Origin: Monosporascus cannonballus
Taxonomy: Eukaryota; Ascomycota; Sordariomycetes; Xylariales
DNA: 64,000 nt
Assembly (NCBI GenBank): GCA_004154925.1
Contig: QJNS01000197.1
Coordinates: 1 to 64,000 of the forward strand
Direction: 5' to 3'
Shown here piece after piece: positions 1-12,680 of this stretch (its first letter is position 1; the number at the start of each line of letters is the position of its first letter). The notes beneath the pieces were generated by a model, which worked only from the letters and a program-made list of their open reading frames with translations, did no database searches and was not told the DNA's origin. The position numbers were made by a program, and so were the translations under genes.

Positions 1-91
<91 letters not shown>
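1..91. repeat. TAT/ATT trinucleotide microsatellite
   Basis: An uninterrupted TAT repeat of about 30 units runs from the first base of the window to about position 91, so it may continue to the left. It is followed by ordinary GC-balanced sequence. No coding role is visible. Confidence 0.97.
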
Positions 92-405
92 TTCCCAAAT
101 TTCTATATCGCGCATTTTTTGGTAGAAATCCGCATTTATTTGCTAGGTCCATTCATTAGGTGGGTCCGAAGTTAAGCCACAAAGGAGATGGCGTGACGTC
201 AGCACCAATCCGCTATTTCCTACATCTGTCTCAAAATTTAAAATCGCATAGCGATACTGTTTTGGTGACAAGGAATTAGTCTAATGCTATTCCACCACAG
301 CCTCCCAGTTTGCCGCAAGTGGCATTGCATTCTCTTTCCTTACGTCAACGTCCTGGCTGGAGTGCCAGGTAACAATTGGAAACAGAAGAATATAGACTCA
401 AAAAT
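92..405 (+). promoter_or_regulatory. upstream region of the FUN14-family gene, with CRE-like and CCAAT motifs
   Basis: This gene-free stretch precedes the FUN14-family start codon. It contains the perfect palindrome TGACGTCA at 194-201, which is the consensus site of CREB/ATF-type bZIP factors, and a CCAAT pentamer at 205-209, four bases further on. The motifs are seen directly. Their use as a promoter for the gene at 406 is inferred from position only. Confidence 0.4.
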
Positions 406-977
406 ATGTCGGCCGGGCTACTGACGAGGTCGATGATGCGCAAGTATGCGCTCCAGCATGCCCTGGGTGCCGGCGTAGGCTTGTCAATTTGCTCGATCAT
501 GATGCTACGACACCAGCCGAAAGTGCGGATGGATTCTCGGGCCGTCCCAAGACCGTCGGGGTCTGCTGTTACCAAACAGGAGAGGCTAGACCCAGACTTG
601 ATGAAGCAGCTGTCTGGGGGAAGTGTGGCAGGTTCGTCAGTGTATATCCTCTGATTCGAGGGTCGAGTAGCTGACTTAGCCGTTCAGGATTCCTAAGTGG
701 TCTATTAATCGGCGTCTTTTCGCGAACCTTGGTAATGCTGTTGGGTGTTGCCGCGGTAGTAGTCCAGGTAAGCAAATACCTTCGCAGTCTGATAACCTTC
801 TGATAAGCTCATGATGTCTGTCAGCTTGCTTCAAGATATGGCATCAATCTCATCGAGCAGCTAAGACTAAAGCAACGTGTGGGGAATTCGCGGGTATTAG
901 CGGCATTGCAGAAAGATCCCGTTTTCAAGCTGTCATTTGGCGTGTTTTTCGCCATGTCGGCCTTCATGCGAGTCTAA
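406..977 (+). CDS. FUN14-domain mitochondrial outer-membrane protein
   Basis: Three exons, 406-631, 688-767 and 825-977, give 152 residues. Introns of 56 and 57 nt have GT/AG ends, the first with a CTGAC branch-like site. The second exon plus neighbours encode a glycine-rich hydrophobic segment (about residues 76-102, GFLSGLLIGVFSRTL...), then a linker with YGINLI, then a second hydrophobic segment KLSFGVFFAMSAFM (about 137-150). This is the FUN14 family layout. The N-terminal 75 residues carry basic and hydrophobic stretches. Animal FUNDC1, in this family, is a mitophagy receptor of the mitochondrial outer membrane; the role of most fungal members is less clear. The start is the ATG at 406, because the open frame upstream of it contains no earlier ATG. 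The stop lies 106 nt from that of the convergent aminopeptidase gene. Confidence 0.85.
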
Positions 978-1083
978 AAAGTAACTATGCAACTAGGAGT
1001 GTGTGCGAGGAGACTGCGGCGCAATGTACCTGAGATAGAAATAGAAAGCCCAGAGCCCTCTTGTCATCCTTCTAGTAGATCGT

Positions 1084-3350
1084 TCAAAAGGGCTGCGTCT
1101 CCCTCTCCAACCATGCCAGGGTCACCTTGTCACTCTCAAAATAGCCCTTCAACTTGCCCCTGATGTCAGCATTGTAGTCATTTAGCCACTTCTTCTCCGC
1201 GTCCGTCAACAAGCCCGGGTCAATAAGCCTTCGGCAATAAGGAACCATGGTAACATGCTCGAAGCCAAGATATGGCTTGTCACCGAATGAGTGCTTCGTC
1301 TTTACTTCCCGGACCATAATGATGTTCTCGATGCGTATGCCGAATGACCCATCTTCGTAGAATCCGGGCTCGTTCGAGATGACATTTCCCGGAGAAAGAG
1401 ACACCTCCGAATATTGTATCCTAGTACCAATGCCGATTGGACCTTCGTGGACGTTCAAGTAAGAGCCGACGCCATGTCCGGTGCCGTGACGGTAATCAAG
1501 GCCTTGTTGCTAGAGTCCAATGGTTAGTATAGCTTCATCTATCATCAGACTCGCACGCCCCTCACCCATAAGTGCTGGCGCGCCAGGCTGTCGAGTGCGT
1601 AGCCGGTGGTTCCTTTGGGGAAGACGGCTGTGTCCAGTGCTATGTTGCCCCTGAGCACAAGGGTGTAGGCTTCGATCTCAGCGTCAGTCGGGTTGCCGAA
1701 ATGCAATGTCCGAGTTACATCAGTAGTCCCGTCCAAATATTGCGCCCCCGAATCGCAAAGATAGATGGCATCCGGGTTGATAGCCGAACAGCTGCCTCGC
1801 TCGGGCTTATGATGGATCACAGCAGCACTAGGGACGCAAGGTGAGTACATTCCGTCTCGCGTAAAGGTTTGCGATGGACTCACTTGGCTCCAGTCGACGA
1901 GATCGTGTCGAACGAGAGGCCGACATAATCCTTTTGCTTAGCCCGGAGAGACTCGAGTTTATCCGCTCCTTGGACCTCGTCGATGTAAGCCTTCTTCTGG
2001 ACAAGCTGGTCCTCCAGCCACGCGAAATATTCCACCAATGCGGCGCCGTCTCTGATATGGCATGCTCTCATCCCTTCTAATTCCGTATCATTCTTAACAG
2101 CCTTCGCGTCACCAATAGGGCTTCTCAATTCCGCGACCATATCATCACCTCCCAAGGCGCGTTTCAAGGCCCAGGATGCCTTGTTCGAGATATGAAACTT
2201 CTTCGGCTCTCCAGATTCCCCGAATTTCATGCTCTTTGCCGATTGTCCAAGCGCAGTGGCATCGCCGAAGATGTCACTGTATGGCTTTATGGAGATACCG
2301 TTTTCATTGAGATGCGACCGACAGTCTGGCGAAAGTTTGGATGAGTCGACGTAGAGGGTGACGTCTCCCGGAGTAATGATAGCATACGAGAAGAAGACCG
2401 GGTTATAAGGAATGTCAGCCCCTCGGAGGTTAAAGAGCCATGCAACCTCGTCCAGCATCGAGACTACAAACCCCAACGATTTGTTTTTGTCTAGCTCCTT
2501 CCGCAGCTCGGCGAGCTTGGTCTTGACACCCTTCCCGGAAAACTGTGGCTTCAATACCATGACTGGCTCGCTGGGTCTGGGGGGCCTGTCATCACCCCAA
2601 ACCTTGTCAATCAAGTTCTCGGCGATAGGGACCAGGTCCTTGCCTCCGCTCTTTTTGACCTTTTCCGCTAGCTTCTTGGCAGCACTGCTCGACAGCAGAG
2701 TTGGATCAACTGCTACGACTTTTCCGCCAGCAGACTGTTCAGCAGCCCAATCTTGCCAGCTTGGAACATCCTGGATGCCCTGCTTCAGCAGCAACCAGTT
2801 CTCATCAAGCTGCTTGGAGGCTTGGTTGAAATAACGACCATCTGTGGCCAAGGCGGCCTTGTCAAGTGTTACGACAGCGCAACCAGCTGAGCCGCTGAAA
2901 CCAGATATAAACGCACGGCGAGCATCGCAAGGAGCGATGTATTCAGAAGAATGGCTATCTTCCGAGGGTATGACTTGAGGACAGCTTATGTGTTAGACCC
3001 AGCTGCCGAGACTAGGGGTAGTAAGAAGAGGCAAGGGGAGAAGGAGAAGACAAAAGAAAGGAATCATAGCGAAAACGAGGGAGATATTCAACCAGCCTAC
3101 TATACACATCAACTTTATTTACGTCCATAAGTTTTCGCAGCTGGGAGAGGCGGACAGTGGTATCAATCTTCTCCATCTTGTTGGCAGTGATTCGGAAGCG
3201 AATTGTCAGGAGTGTTTTGGTAATTGTTGTTGATCGGGTATTCCCGAGGTTGGTGACTAGTTTCCACGGACTACGGCGGAGGGGCACTGAGCAAGCTGCG
3301 TTCCTTGAAGTCGCAAACGACAGGGCCGTAAAGACGGGACGAAATTGCAT
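1084..3350 (-). CDS. ampp: Xaa-Pro aminopeptidase P (M24B metallopeptidase)
   Basis: Four exons, complement of 3101-3350, 1884-2973, 1566-1827 and 1084-1509, join in phase to 675 residues. Introns are 127, 56 and 56 nt. The enzyme removes an N-terminal residue that precedes proline and needs two divalent metals, usually manganese. Expected metal ligands are present in order: D472 and D483 ([16 protein letters not shown]), H546 (HGTGHGVG), E581 (NEPGFYEDG) and E595 (RIEN). Creatinase-like N-terminal domains precede the catalytic domain, and [14 protein letters not shown] spans the first splice junction. From the ATG at 3350 there is a 58-residue basic, Ser/Thr-rich extension resembling a mitochondrial presequence. 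An internal ATG at 3174-3176 would give 617 residues, the usual size of the cytosolic enzyme. Both starts may be used. Family identity is very secure; the first start is less so. Confidence 0.93.
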
Positions 3351-3615
3351 CAGCAGATACGGATGGGTGCGAATAGATCTCGTCCGTGTGACTACCTATG
3401 TAGTGGGTAGTGTGTAACGCGAGGAATAGGGAAAGAGAGAGATGACCCAATGGGAAGAGTGTGGCGTCGCGAAGGATACAATTCCTGTACGTAGGTACAT
3501 AATACCTGGAAGGGGAATTGTAGTTAATTGGGGTTGGGCAATTTGAGCACCGAAACGCTACCGGTAAATCATTCGCATGGAAGAAGTTACCTTATTAGAA
3601 TCAAGGCCCTATTTT
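3351..3615 (-). promoter_or_regulatory. upstream region of the aminopeptidase P gene
   Basis: About 265 nt of GC-balanced sequence upstream of the aminopeptidase start. No gene or clear control motif was recognised. It ends at a GC-rich repeat and then the AT-rich block. Confidence 0.35.
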
Positions 3616-3675
3616 GGCGGTTGTGGCTGCGCGTGCGGCGCGGCTGTGGCAAAGGCTTGTAACTTTAGGTATATC
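3616..3675 (+). repeat. GC-rich boundary motif, copy 1
   Basis: A short GC-rich segment with core gttgtggctgcgcgtgcgg, followed by cggctgtggc and, about 20 nt on, taggtatatc. It sits at the last GC-rich point before the AT-rich block begins at about 3,720. It matches copies at 34151-34200 and 34241-34297 on the same strand and a shorter one at 26381-26410 on the opposite strand. Function unknown. Confidence 0.6.
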
Positions 3676-4311
3676 GCCAAGTCGGACCCACAAAAACACC
3701 CAAACAACTAAAATAAATCCTGATAGCAAGTTATGATTATTTGGCCTAGTTTTATACATTTTTATAACTTTTTTTAAAAAAAACTTTTTAAAACTTCGTA
3801 ATTATAAAATTAATAAAAATTTATTCTGATATAAAATATATATATAACGTATTAAATAAAATTATTAAGTAAATGATTTTATTAAATAATTTTAATACTT
3901 TACATATTAAAATATTTGTTTATTATTTATAACATAATATATTACTTTAAATTAATTTATATTTTACGTTAATATTTTTTAAACTTTTTTATAAATGTCT
4001 ACATTATATTAAAGCTTGTAATAAATGTTATATTTTTTTTTCGTTTTAATAGCTTCATAATAAATACTTTGAGCCGTTATTAACTATATTTTTATTACTA
4101 TATTTTTATATTAACAAGTCTTTTTAAAAAATTAGTTTATTTTTTTAAACATTTATTAAACAATAGTTTTTTATTAAAATACTTTTTCAACAAATACCTT
4201 TATATAACTATATTAATTAACTTTGTACTAAAGATTTAATTAATTTAATTGGTTTTATTAGCAAATTATTCTAATAGTTTTTTAATATTTACATATAAAG
4301 TTTTCATTTTA

Positions 4312-4557
4312 TTATTCTATAACTTTTTGAAAATAAGTTAGCAAAAAAAGAAAAACTCGAGTTAGTAGAAAATAAATATCGAAAGATTTAATATAATTGA
4401 AATTAAATTTTTTAACATCGAAAAAAATGTTTATAAAATATAATAAAATAAAATGAATTTTTATAAATTTGTATTTAATATTAATAAACAATATAATAAT
4501 TGTATATATATTACAAATATTGCTAAAAACATGTTTTCGCAGTATAAAAATAATCAC
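4312..4557 (-). pseudogene. possible C-terminal fragment of a pogo/Fot1-type transposase
   Basis: A minus-strand open frame contains a stretch reading roughly IKYKFIKIHFILLYFINIFF-DVKKF. It parallels the conserved C-terminal segment of the better preserved transposase at 41631-43157 (NIKSGFAKTGFVLFDPYRI...). Only the spacing and hydrophobic pattern survive. No upstream catalytic part was found. Treat as a weak match. Confidence 0.3.
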
Positions 4558-6614
4558 TTTATATTAAACTTTGAGTATACAATATATTTAAATATAAATA
4601 GGTGGAAAATAAGCAAGTATATAAAACTCGAAAATATCGTTACTTATAGAAATATTTTCAATTTTATAAAATAGTGATTTAAATAACTATCAAAAATAAA
4701 TATTATTATTTTAATTTTTTAATATATAAATTTATTTACTTTATAACTTAAATATTCAACGTTACTTTATTTTGAATTAATAATTATTTTTAAGTTAAAA
4801 TAACAATAATATTTAATTATTCGAACTAGAAATTTATATAAATGTAATTTGTTTATAATTATTTAAACGTTTTAGATTTTTTAATTTTAAAATTTATCAA
4901 AATTCTGTTCTTAAAATTATTTGTTTATTTTTTGCATTATAATATTTTCAAATTATACTTTTAACGAATCTACACTATTTATAATATATGTTTAGTATTT
5001 AATTTTCTATTAAAGTGTATTTTATATTATCGTCATTTTGTAGAAAAATTCAACGTTTATTTAATTTTAATATACTTTGTAACGTAATAAATAAAAGACA
5101 AGTTTGTTAGATTTTTAAATTATTTTAATCGTAAAAAAGATTTGCGTATTTAAAATTATAAATTTGATTAATGATAAAATTCTTTTTAATTAATACTAAT
5201 TTTGGTAAATAAAAGATAATATTGGATATAAAAAGTTTATTAATATATTATTTTTATTAAAATTTAGCAAATTAAAGTTGCGTAATTTAGATGTAATAAA
5301 AATTATCCAGTAAGCGTATTTACTTACTAAGCCTATTTAGGGCGTTATTAGACTAAAAAAACGTTTTAATTATATATATAACTTTTTAACGAAAATAAAT
5401 CTAATATAGATACTTAAAATTTATTTTAATTTTATATACTTTTTAATTATAACGTATTTAAAACTGCGATATAACAATTATAACTTGTGCAGCTAAAAAT
5501 AACTAGCCAAATTTCTTTATATTAAAATATTTTTAAATATGCGAAAACAGTATTGTACACAATTCTATTAACATTATAAATATATAATTAATTCAAATTT
5601 TACTAATTATATAATTATATAATTACGAGGTAATAATAATAATTTATATATACTAAAATTCGAAACATATTAATATAATTCGATAACATAATAATCAGTG
5701 TGTTATTATATTATTCTAGTTATACAAAACAATACCGTTGTATTTTTTCTACACTTAAAGTTTACCGTATTAACTTGAATTGTTAAAAAATTAAAAACAA
5801 ATTATATATATATTAGCTTTCTTTAAAAGGAACGAAATAGTGTAAACGAAATCAGACGAAATAATAGATTGCTATTCTAATTCCTAGGTTTTGCTAAACT
5901 CGTCGCTTTTTCAGCTTTTATTTACGTTAATCTTTTGTCCGAGTTTAAAAAGCTTTTTGCTATTCGGAACAGCTAGGTAAACTAGTGTTCGTAATCGTTT
6001 TTAATTCGTTTTAAAGTTTGAATTTCGTAATTGCTAAGCGTGTCGTTATTTTTCTTTTCTAACTTTGTTCGTATTTTTTTTATAAATTCTAAATTTTTTA
6101 GTATAAGTTTTATTAAAATTCGATTACTGATATTTTTGTAAATTAAATCGTATTTAAAAAATTAATCAGCGAAATTGATTTTTTTAGAGATTTCCTTAAG
6201 TGGATAATATTTATAATTTTAATTTTTGCGATAAAATTCCGTAAAATAAAATGGCGTGAACAAAATAATTGCGGTAAAATCTTTGTCGCTCTAGATAACC
6301 GGTATTATATATTTCGAATTTTACGATATAGTATTTTAATTAACGATAACTTGAGAAGTTATTTTAATATTAAATATTTTAAACTATTTATTACATTAAC
6401 ATATCTTTTATTAACGTAAAATAATTAAAGTTAAAATTTTTATCTTTTTTTACTAGCTAATATTTAACACTTCTAGCTGTAAAACTAATAAAAGCTTATA
6501 AAGCTTTTTATACATAATTAAGATTTACCTTTAAGATTTATCGTTAAGATTTGCCACATAAAGTTTAACCTTTCGAATTTGCTAAACTGGCTAATAGGTA
6601 TATAGTTTATTATA

Positions 6615-6890
6615 GTGAAAGCTTGTCAGTAAATACGTATATAAACTTTTTAAGCTAATATAAATTAAGATAAACGTGCTTACAAAAGCCCATTAATCGG
6701 CTTTAAAGTTAATGTTTACGAACTTTAAATATAATATATTTTGTTAAGAAATATTTTAAATTAATAATCGTATTCAAAAAAATTTAACATAATATTATTA
6801 TATAAATTATATCGTATATTAATATTAAATATATTTAGTTTAGCTTGAAAAGTATAGCCTAGATTTACGTATATTTTATATATATATATA
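6615..6890 (+). repeat. dispersed repeat family R, copy 1
   Basis: Shares order and spacing of many short blocks with 22968-23235. These include an acttgtc/gcttgtc start, a tacgtatat block, aatcggctttaaag (6694-6710 region) matching agtcggctttaaag, and a later tatatcgtataataat-like block followed by tatttagtttagcttgaaaa. Differences are mostly C/T and G/A, as expected from RIP. The element class is unknown. Confidence 0.55.
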
Positions 6891-7004
6891 TATAAGCTTA
6901 TATTCGTCTAGAGTACAAAGTATTTATATAATAAAAATAAAATTAATAGCGAAAAATATTATTTTATTTGAAATAAACCGCTAGAAAAGGTTTTAGTCCA
7001 ACTT

Positions 7005-7170
7005 TAACACAGAGCTAGCTAGTTCGTTATAGGGATGTAATTTTGAATTAGTTAAAAAAACATATATTAATATAATTCCTTTCACAAAAATTTAAGAATG
7101 AATTAGAAAAGTTTAAACTAGCTAGAATATAGAAGAAATTATCTTAGTATGCTCAGATCTCTGCTAGTTC
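7005..7170 (+). repeat. dispersed repeat family S, copy 1
   Basis: The segment around agttcgttatagggatgtaa, followed by aattagaaaagtttaaac, corresponds to 47195-47345, which has aactcgctacggggatatag and aattagaaaaacgagcc in the same order. It is slightly less AT-rich than its surroundings. Probably a retrotransposon remnant; class not determined. Confidence 0.4.
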
Positions 7171-8388
7171 TTAGATTTCGCAAAGATATATTTAGTTAGA
7201 TCGTTGTCTTCACAGACTTTTAAAACTTTCTAGCGAGCTAATAAGTATAGTTTTATATATTTAGTACGTTGATATATATATGTTAATTTATTAGCAATTT
7301 TTCAATTAATATAACGCTATATCTTTTTCTTCTTCTTAAAAGCGTATAGCAATTCTAGTAATAGTAAAAAAAAGAAAAAGTGGTCATTTTTATATAATAT
7401 ACGAGCTGAACTTTAATATATAGTAAAAAAACACTTAAATAATTTTAATTGTATTAAAATCGCGATTATTATTAAAAATTGTAAAAACTTACGATAATTG
7501 TTAGTCACTTTAAAAATGTTGTTATGTTATTTTGTATATAAATTATATAACAAGCTACAATTTTATAAAATTTAAAATATAGAAAGAAAATAAAATCAAT
7601 TAACTAAATGTAATACTATTAGTTATATATATAATACTTATATAGTATAAAAATTTTAGCATTTATTTTAATAAAAGTCGAAGATTTAATTTATATTATT
7701 GATATAATCAGAATCTTATTTTAAAAGTTATAACTACTTTTATACTATAGTAGTTAAAAATAAAGCTATAATTTTTTATTATTAAAGTTTAATAAAACAA
7801 TTAATACATTAATTAGAGTTTTTATAACAAATCACTTTAAAGATAGTGTGATTTTTAATATTAAATATAAAAATAAGTTGTTATTTTAATTATTTTGTTT
7901 TAAAGTTCTTTAACTTAATAAACTTTAAATTTTAATATAAGTTAAGTTTTTATTTTTATTAACGTATTATATAAGTTAGCAACTCGTTTTTTAGCATATT
8001 ACTATAGTAAACTTAAATAAATTATAATATTTAAATATGATTTAAATTAACTAGATTCTCTTTTTCTCAACGTATTTACTGTTTTATAAATGCTTATATT
8101 ATATCCGATTTTGTTTTAAATATAATATTTTGTTTTTTATTTTAATATTTTTATAATAATTATATTTAACTGTTATTAATTTTAATCATTTATTATTAAT
8201 TTTATATTGGCTTAAAATTTCCTTTTCATATTAGAAAGTGTATTTATAAAAAAGTTAATTTTTAGTTTTTTTAATATTTATAAAAATTGTAGTTCGATTT
8301 TTATATATAATATTTAAAAAATTAATGCTTTTACTTAAAGTTGTTAAGTTCTTTTTAATTTAAAATTTAACTAATATAAATATTGAAA

Positions 8389-8611
8389 TGGGACGGGGCG
8401 TTACACCTATAATCAGGCTCGGCTAATTAAAAAGCCCGGGTCTCGTACGTATATTAAGAAGTTCTTTTTCGCTATGAGTTTAACTCCTAGGTATTATCGG
8501 CGACAATTACCACTTAACAAATTTTCTGTTATTTTAGTTATCGAAATTGAATATTAGCAATATAATCGGATTAAGTTTTTCGGTTCGATAATTCTATTCC
8601 GTACCGTAACA
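8389..8611 (-). mobile_element. solo LTR, family L1, minus orientation
   Basis: Read on the minus strand it begins TGTTACGGTACGG and ends GCCCCGTCCCA, so it has TG...CA ends and is 223 bp long. Blocks in the same order occur on the plus strand at 51031-51264. The flanks are tgaaa on the left and taaaa on the right, a 5-bp target duplication differing by one G/A change that RIP could explain. No internal region is attached, so it is a solo LTR. It is less AT-rich than its surroundings. Confidence 0.7.
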
Positions 8612-8754
8612 TAAAATAATTATTCGTACTGATTAAAATTAATTTTTTACATTACTTCAATTTAATATTATGTTAATAAATTATTTTAATAAATTTTAAT
8701 TTTTCAACATTAAATATATTTAAATTAAGCTTATATTTTTAAGTTGAACTTTAG

Positions 8755-8830
8755 AAAACAAAATTATTATACGATATAATTTGTACGATAAATTCTTTAT
8801 CTAGTATTTTCGAACATAATAACTAAGTTA
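8755..8830 (-). repeat. dispersed repeat family R, short inverted fragment
   Basis: The blocks ttattatacgatataa and tacgataaattc...tagtatttcgaa match, in reverse orientation, those at 22245-22380 and 23130-23200. Similar fragments lie at 25985-26065 and 56620-56710. Confidence 0.5.
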
Positions 8831-8869
8831 AAAAGTTTATAATTATTAAATCTTTTCTAAATAATGTTT

Positions 8870-9088
8870 TTATTTTGTTACTTTATAAATATTTTTATAA
8901 ATTATTATAAAAAAGAAAAAAATCGAACTCTTAAAAGTAAACGGCGAAACGATTAATATAAGTATAACCGAAAAAGTTTTTATATCGAAAAATAAGTTAT
9001 TAAAATTAATTAAAATAAATTTAGTTTTTATAGATCCGGATTTAATGTTGTCAAACACTATAACAACTTTAAACGCGTTGTAAAACAC
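8870..9088 (-). pseudogene. decayed C-terminal part of a pogo/Fot1-type transposase
   Basis: A minus-strand open frame contains FYNAFKVVIVFDNIKSGSIK then TKFILINFNN. It matches the segment FRNTFKVIMTTDNIKSGFAK then TGFVLFDPY of the transposase at 41631-43157. The conserved D-N-I-K-S-G and the F-I-L/F-V-L positions line up. The remainder has been replaced by Phe/Ile-rich sequence through RIP. No intact gene. Confidence 0.6.
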
Positions 9089-12000
9089 GATAACGAAATG
9101 TTTTTCCGCGATATAAATATAGTAGTATTATATTAAAGTTTTAATATAAAGCAGATAAATGCTGTTTAAAATAACAATATATAATATGTCGAATATTTAA
9201 ACTCGGTAAAACATATTAAATATATAAAACGTGATAAGGCGGTTATTTATATAATATTTTTCTTAATTGTGCCAAAATAAAATAAAAGTATTTTAATTTT
9301 AACTATATTTTTCACCAAATTTATCAAATTATTGATTTTATTTTATATTAAATATCTTTGTTATTTAATTATTATTACTTGAATAAAATTTTATTTCTTT
9401 TAGAAATATATTTTACATAAAAATAATATATAATCATAATATTTAATCAGCTGCATTAACTAGTTTATATAATTATAATTTCTTTTTATTTTCCTATTAC
9501 ATTTATATCAGTTTTGTATATTTAAAACATGTGTAATTATTTTATTTATAATTATGGAGAAATTAATTAAGATTTTTATGGGTCAAAATTTTAATTTTTT
9601 TAACAATTTCGCATTTCGTAGTTATATCTTGAATAAGTTTTAATTATTTATAAAATGCTTTTAACTTTTTGTTTCATATCTTCGAATATTTTTTGATATA
9701 AATATATTATAATTATGTATTGTTTTTGAAATAAACTTTAAATATTAATTAATTTCAATATATACTATAATATATTAAATTAACCGCAAATCCTCTATAT
9801 TTTTAGTATAACAAACTTGGATAAAAATGTTTATATATTTAAATTAAGCACAGTTTTAAAAAGGGTTTTTTTCGTTTAATGTTAATTTTAATAGTTTGTA
9901 AATAACATTGATTTAGACAAATTATCTGTAATATCGAGTTTTTAAATTTTTTAATAATGTTATTTATAATATTAAGCTTTTAAAAATCAAACTTTAGGGT
10001 TTATTTTTAACTAGCTGAGTTTATTGCTAATTTTTTATAAAGCGTTTGATAATGTTAATATTACATAATAAGTCATGAAAATAGATAATTCAAATATTAA
10101 TTTAACAAGCTACGAAATTATTTCGGTCGCGAAGTTTTATAGTGCGTTATATATTAATTTTTAAATAAAAACTATAATATTATTATATATTTTAAACAAA
10201 TTCGAAAAACTTATTTTTTATAAATTATAATATTTTAATACTTTCTTTGTTATAAAGTTTTTAATATTGCAAATATTTATCAAAGTTAATTAATTCACTT
10301 TATATTATACGTTTTATAAAATAGGTTAACGCTTAGTTTATAAGTTAAGTTAGTGAACATAATTATACTTTTTAAAAAATTAACTTTTTAGTATTAAATT
10401 CAATTTTAAAAGTTCTTTCATTATTATATAAGTTTTATTATAAACAGCGTTTTATTTTATCTTTATTTTAATTGTAAGAAAGTCAGAAACCAGAGCTTAA
10501 AAATGTTAATTTATATATGTATAATTTATAACAGCTATATTATTCTGAGAAAATAAATTTAACACTTAGTGTAAACTAATTAAATTAAATTTTATTTTTA
10601 TATCAATTAAAAGTCTTGTTACTATCGACCAAATGTATTTATAATTAAATTGAACAACTCAACTATTAAAATCAATTAATTTTCCTATATTATAATAGAT
10701 AGATATCACATTAAAAAATTTAAGAAAATAACCGTTCTTATTTCAACTGTAATAAATTTAAAGTGAAATAAGTAGTAAAAATATGCTGTTTTAATATTTA
10801 TCATTACAAAATTAATATTTTTGAACATATATAAAGTTATAATTAAAATTACATTTATTTGAACATTTTATTAATTAATATCCATAACACTACACTATAT
10901 TATATTAGAGAAATTTAATACAAATTCTGTTTTACTAATAAATATAATATTTATAATAAAAATAAAATAAAGGCTATAAATAGAGCTTTATATTTAATTC
11001 ATTTTATAGTTAACTATATATATTAATTTACTAAATTTAAAAAGTTGTTAACTTTTATAGTTGAAAAATATTTTACGATAAGATAATATATATATATATA
11101 ATAATAATTTTTAAATGTTTTTTATAATATAATATATGGTATAGTTTTTTAATAGAAATATATGTGTTTTTTATTATATAATATAATCGATATCGTTGTA
11201 TGGTGTTAAATAAAAGAATTAAAACAAATATTAGTAGAAATATATATAATAAAACATACGACAAAATGACTAATAAAAAGGTTAAAATAATACAGTATAT
11301 TGTGTTATAAAATATATCGTTCTAAAAAAGACATTTTTATTACTTTATTAATTTAAATCTATTTATTAATAATTCACATTTATCATATAAATTAATTTAC
11401 AAAGACATATAATATAATACGATATATTTAAATTTTAAAAACCTACTCGTAATTTATTAACAAAAAGCTTAGTTCTATATATACCGAAATTTATCAATAA
11501 ATACGCTCTAGTTGATACTAGTTTTACGTTAAAAATATTAACGCTAAATAAAAAATTGTCGATTATCAATTTTATAAACTTAAATATATAGGTATATTTG
11601 AACCGCGTTTAATATATTAAAATAAAGCACATTCGTCGTTTATAAAATATATCGTATTATGTATCGAGGTTAATTAAGTAGTAAAATTTTATTTAAAAAA
11701 TTAAAATTTTTAAAAGTATTCAAACATAAAATTTAATTATTAAAAGCTATTATTTTAGAAGTTAAGTGTATTTAACTTACAATAATAAATATATTATTAT
11801 AAAAATGGTTCTTATTATACTAAAATACAGGCTTTAATAACGGTAAATATATATATTATTATTATTTACACAACTAAAGAAATATATTTTAACTATATTT
11901 GTAATTAACCTAAAATTTTAAGTGTTACTATTATATATTATTTTAAATATTATTACTTAAATATTATATAAATTAATTTTAAATTAAGTTTAACATTTTA

Positions 12001-12139
12001 ATAAGTATATTTAATACGTAATAGAAATTCTAAAAAATTTAAACTTTCGAAGTGTTAGAGCAAATTCCAATTTATTAATAATTTTCTAAAAAGAATAATC
12101 TCTAAAAGTCTAAGTCTATCTATTTACTTATAGTCCTAG

Positions 12140-12563
12140 TGTAACGAACCTGTTATACATCCACCTGGAGATATGAGCAGTATCCGAAATGGGTCTTGAT
12201 TTGCAGGTAACAATAGGGCGAGGAATAACTTAGTGGTCTTGTTCGTTAAAGAGGTTTAAAGACTTTTCCCTCAATCAGAAAACGGTGCAATTGCCTCCAA
12301 ACTGAGAGCTTAGATTGATAGCTAAAGAGCGAAAAACTAAGTAGGTGGTTATCTACATAAGGAACCTGAAGCCTTTATACCTTCTTCCATTCTGCTGGTA
12401 TGATATTGATCTCTTGGATCTGCTAGATCACCCAGATCACAGTGATCTGTATGATTTAATAAATTAGCTAAATCACTTTAAGTCACGTGACTTAGAGTGT
12501 GGAGCTTTCCCCCTTCTGCAGCCCTGGGGCCTCCAGAACGGGTCTACTCGGGGATCCGTAACA
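12140..12563 (+). mobile_element. solo LTR with exact target-site duplication, little RIP
   Basis: A 424-bp GC-balanced island inside the AT block. It begins TGTAACGAACC and ends GGATCCGTAACA, so it has TG...CA ends with matching TGT/ACA termini. It is flanked by identical 5-bp sequences CCTAG at 12135-12139 and 12564-12568, which is diagnostic of LTR-retrotransposon integration. There is no coding capacity. Inside lie a perfect 16-bp palindrome with CACGTG centre (12479-12494) and an 8-bp inverted repeat with one-base spacer (cagatcac/gtgatctg, 12433-12449). CpA and TpG are common, so it arrived after RIP of its surroundings, or was too short or too unique to be a target. The strand given is arbitrary. 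Confidence 0.85.
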
Positions 12564-12581
12564 CCTAGGCTCCTACATAGA

Positions 12582-12680
12582 GACGTCATAGAACATTATA
12601 AGACGTCATGTCTTAATAGAAGAAAAAGCGAAAAGAAGCTGTCTCCTAAAATAGAAAAAGCGTAAAAAAGGTTAAAAATT
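12582..12680 (+). repeat. dispersed repeat family U, copy 1
   Basis: The segment with acattataagacgtcatg, gaaaaagcgaaaagaagctg and tagaaaaagcgtaa corresponds to 24429-24512 on the same strand. In reverse orientation it corresponds to 58550-58620 (gagacagctttttctcgctt). The solo LTR at 12140-12563 inserted beside it. Element type unknown. Confidence 0.45.
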
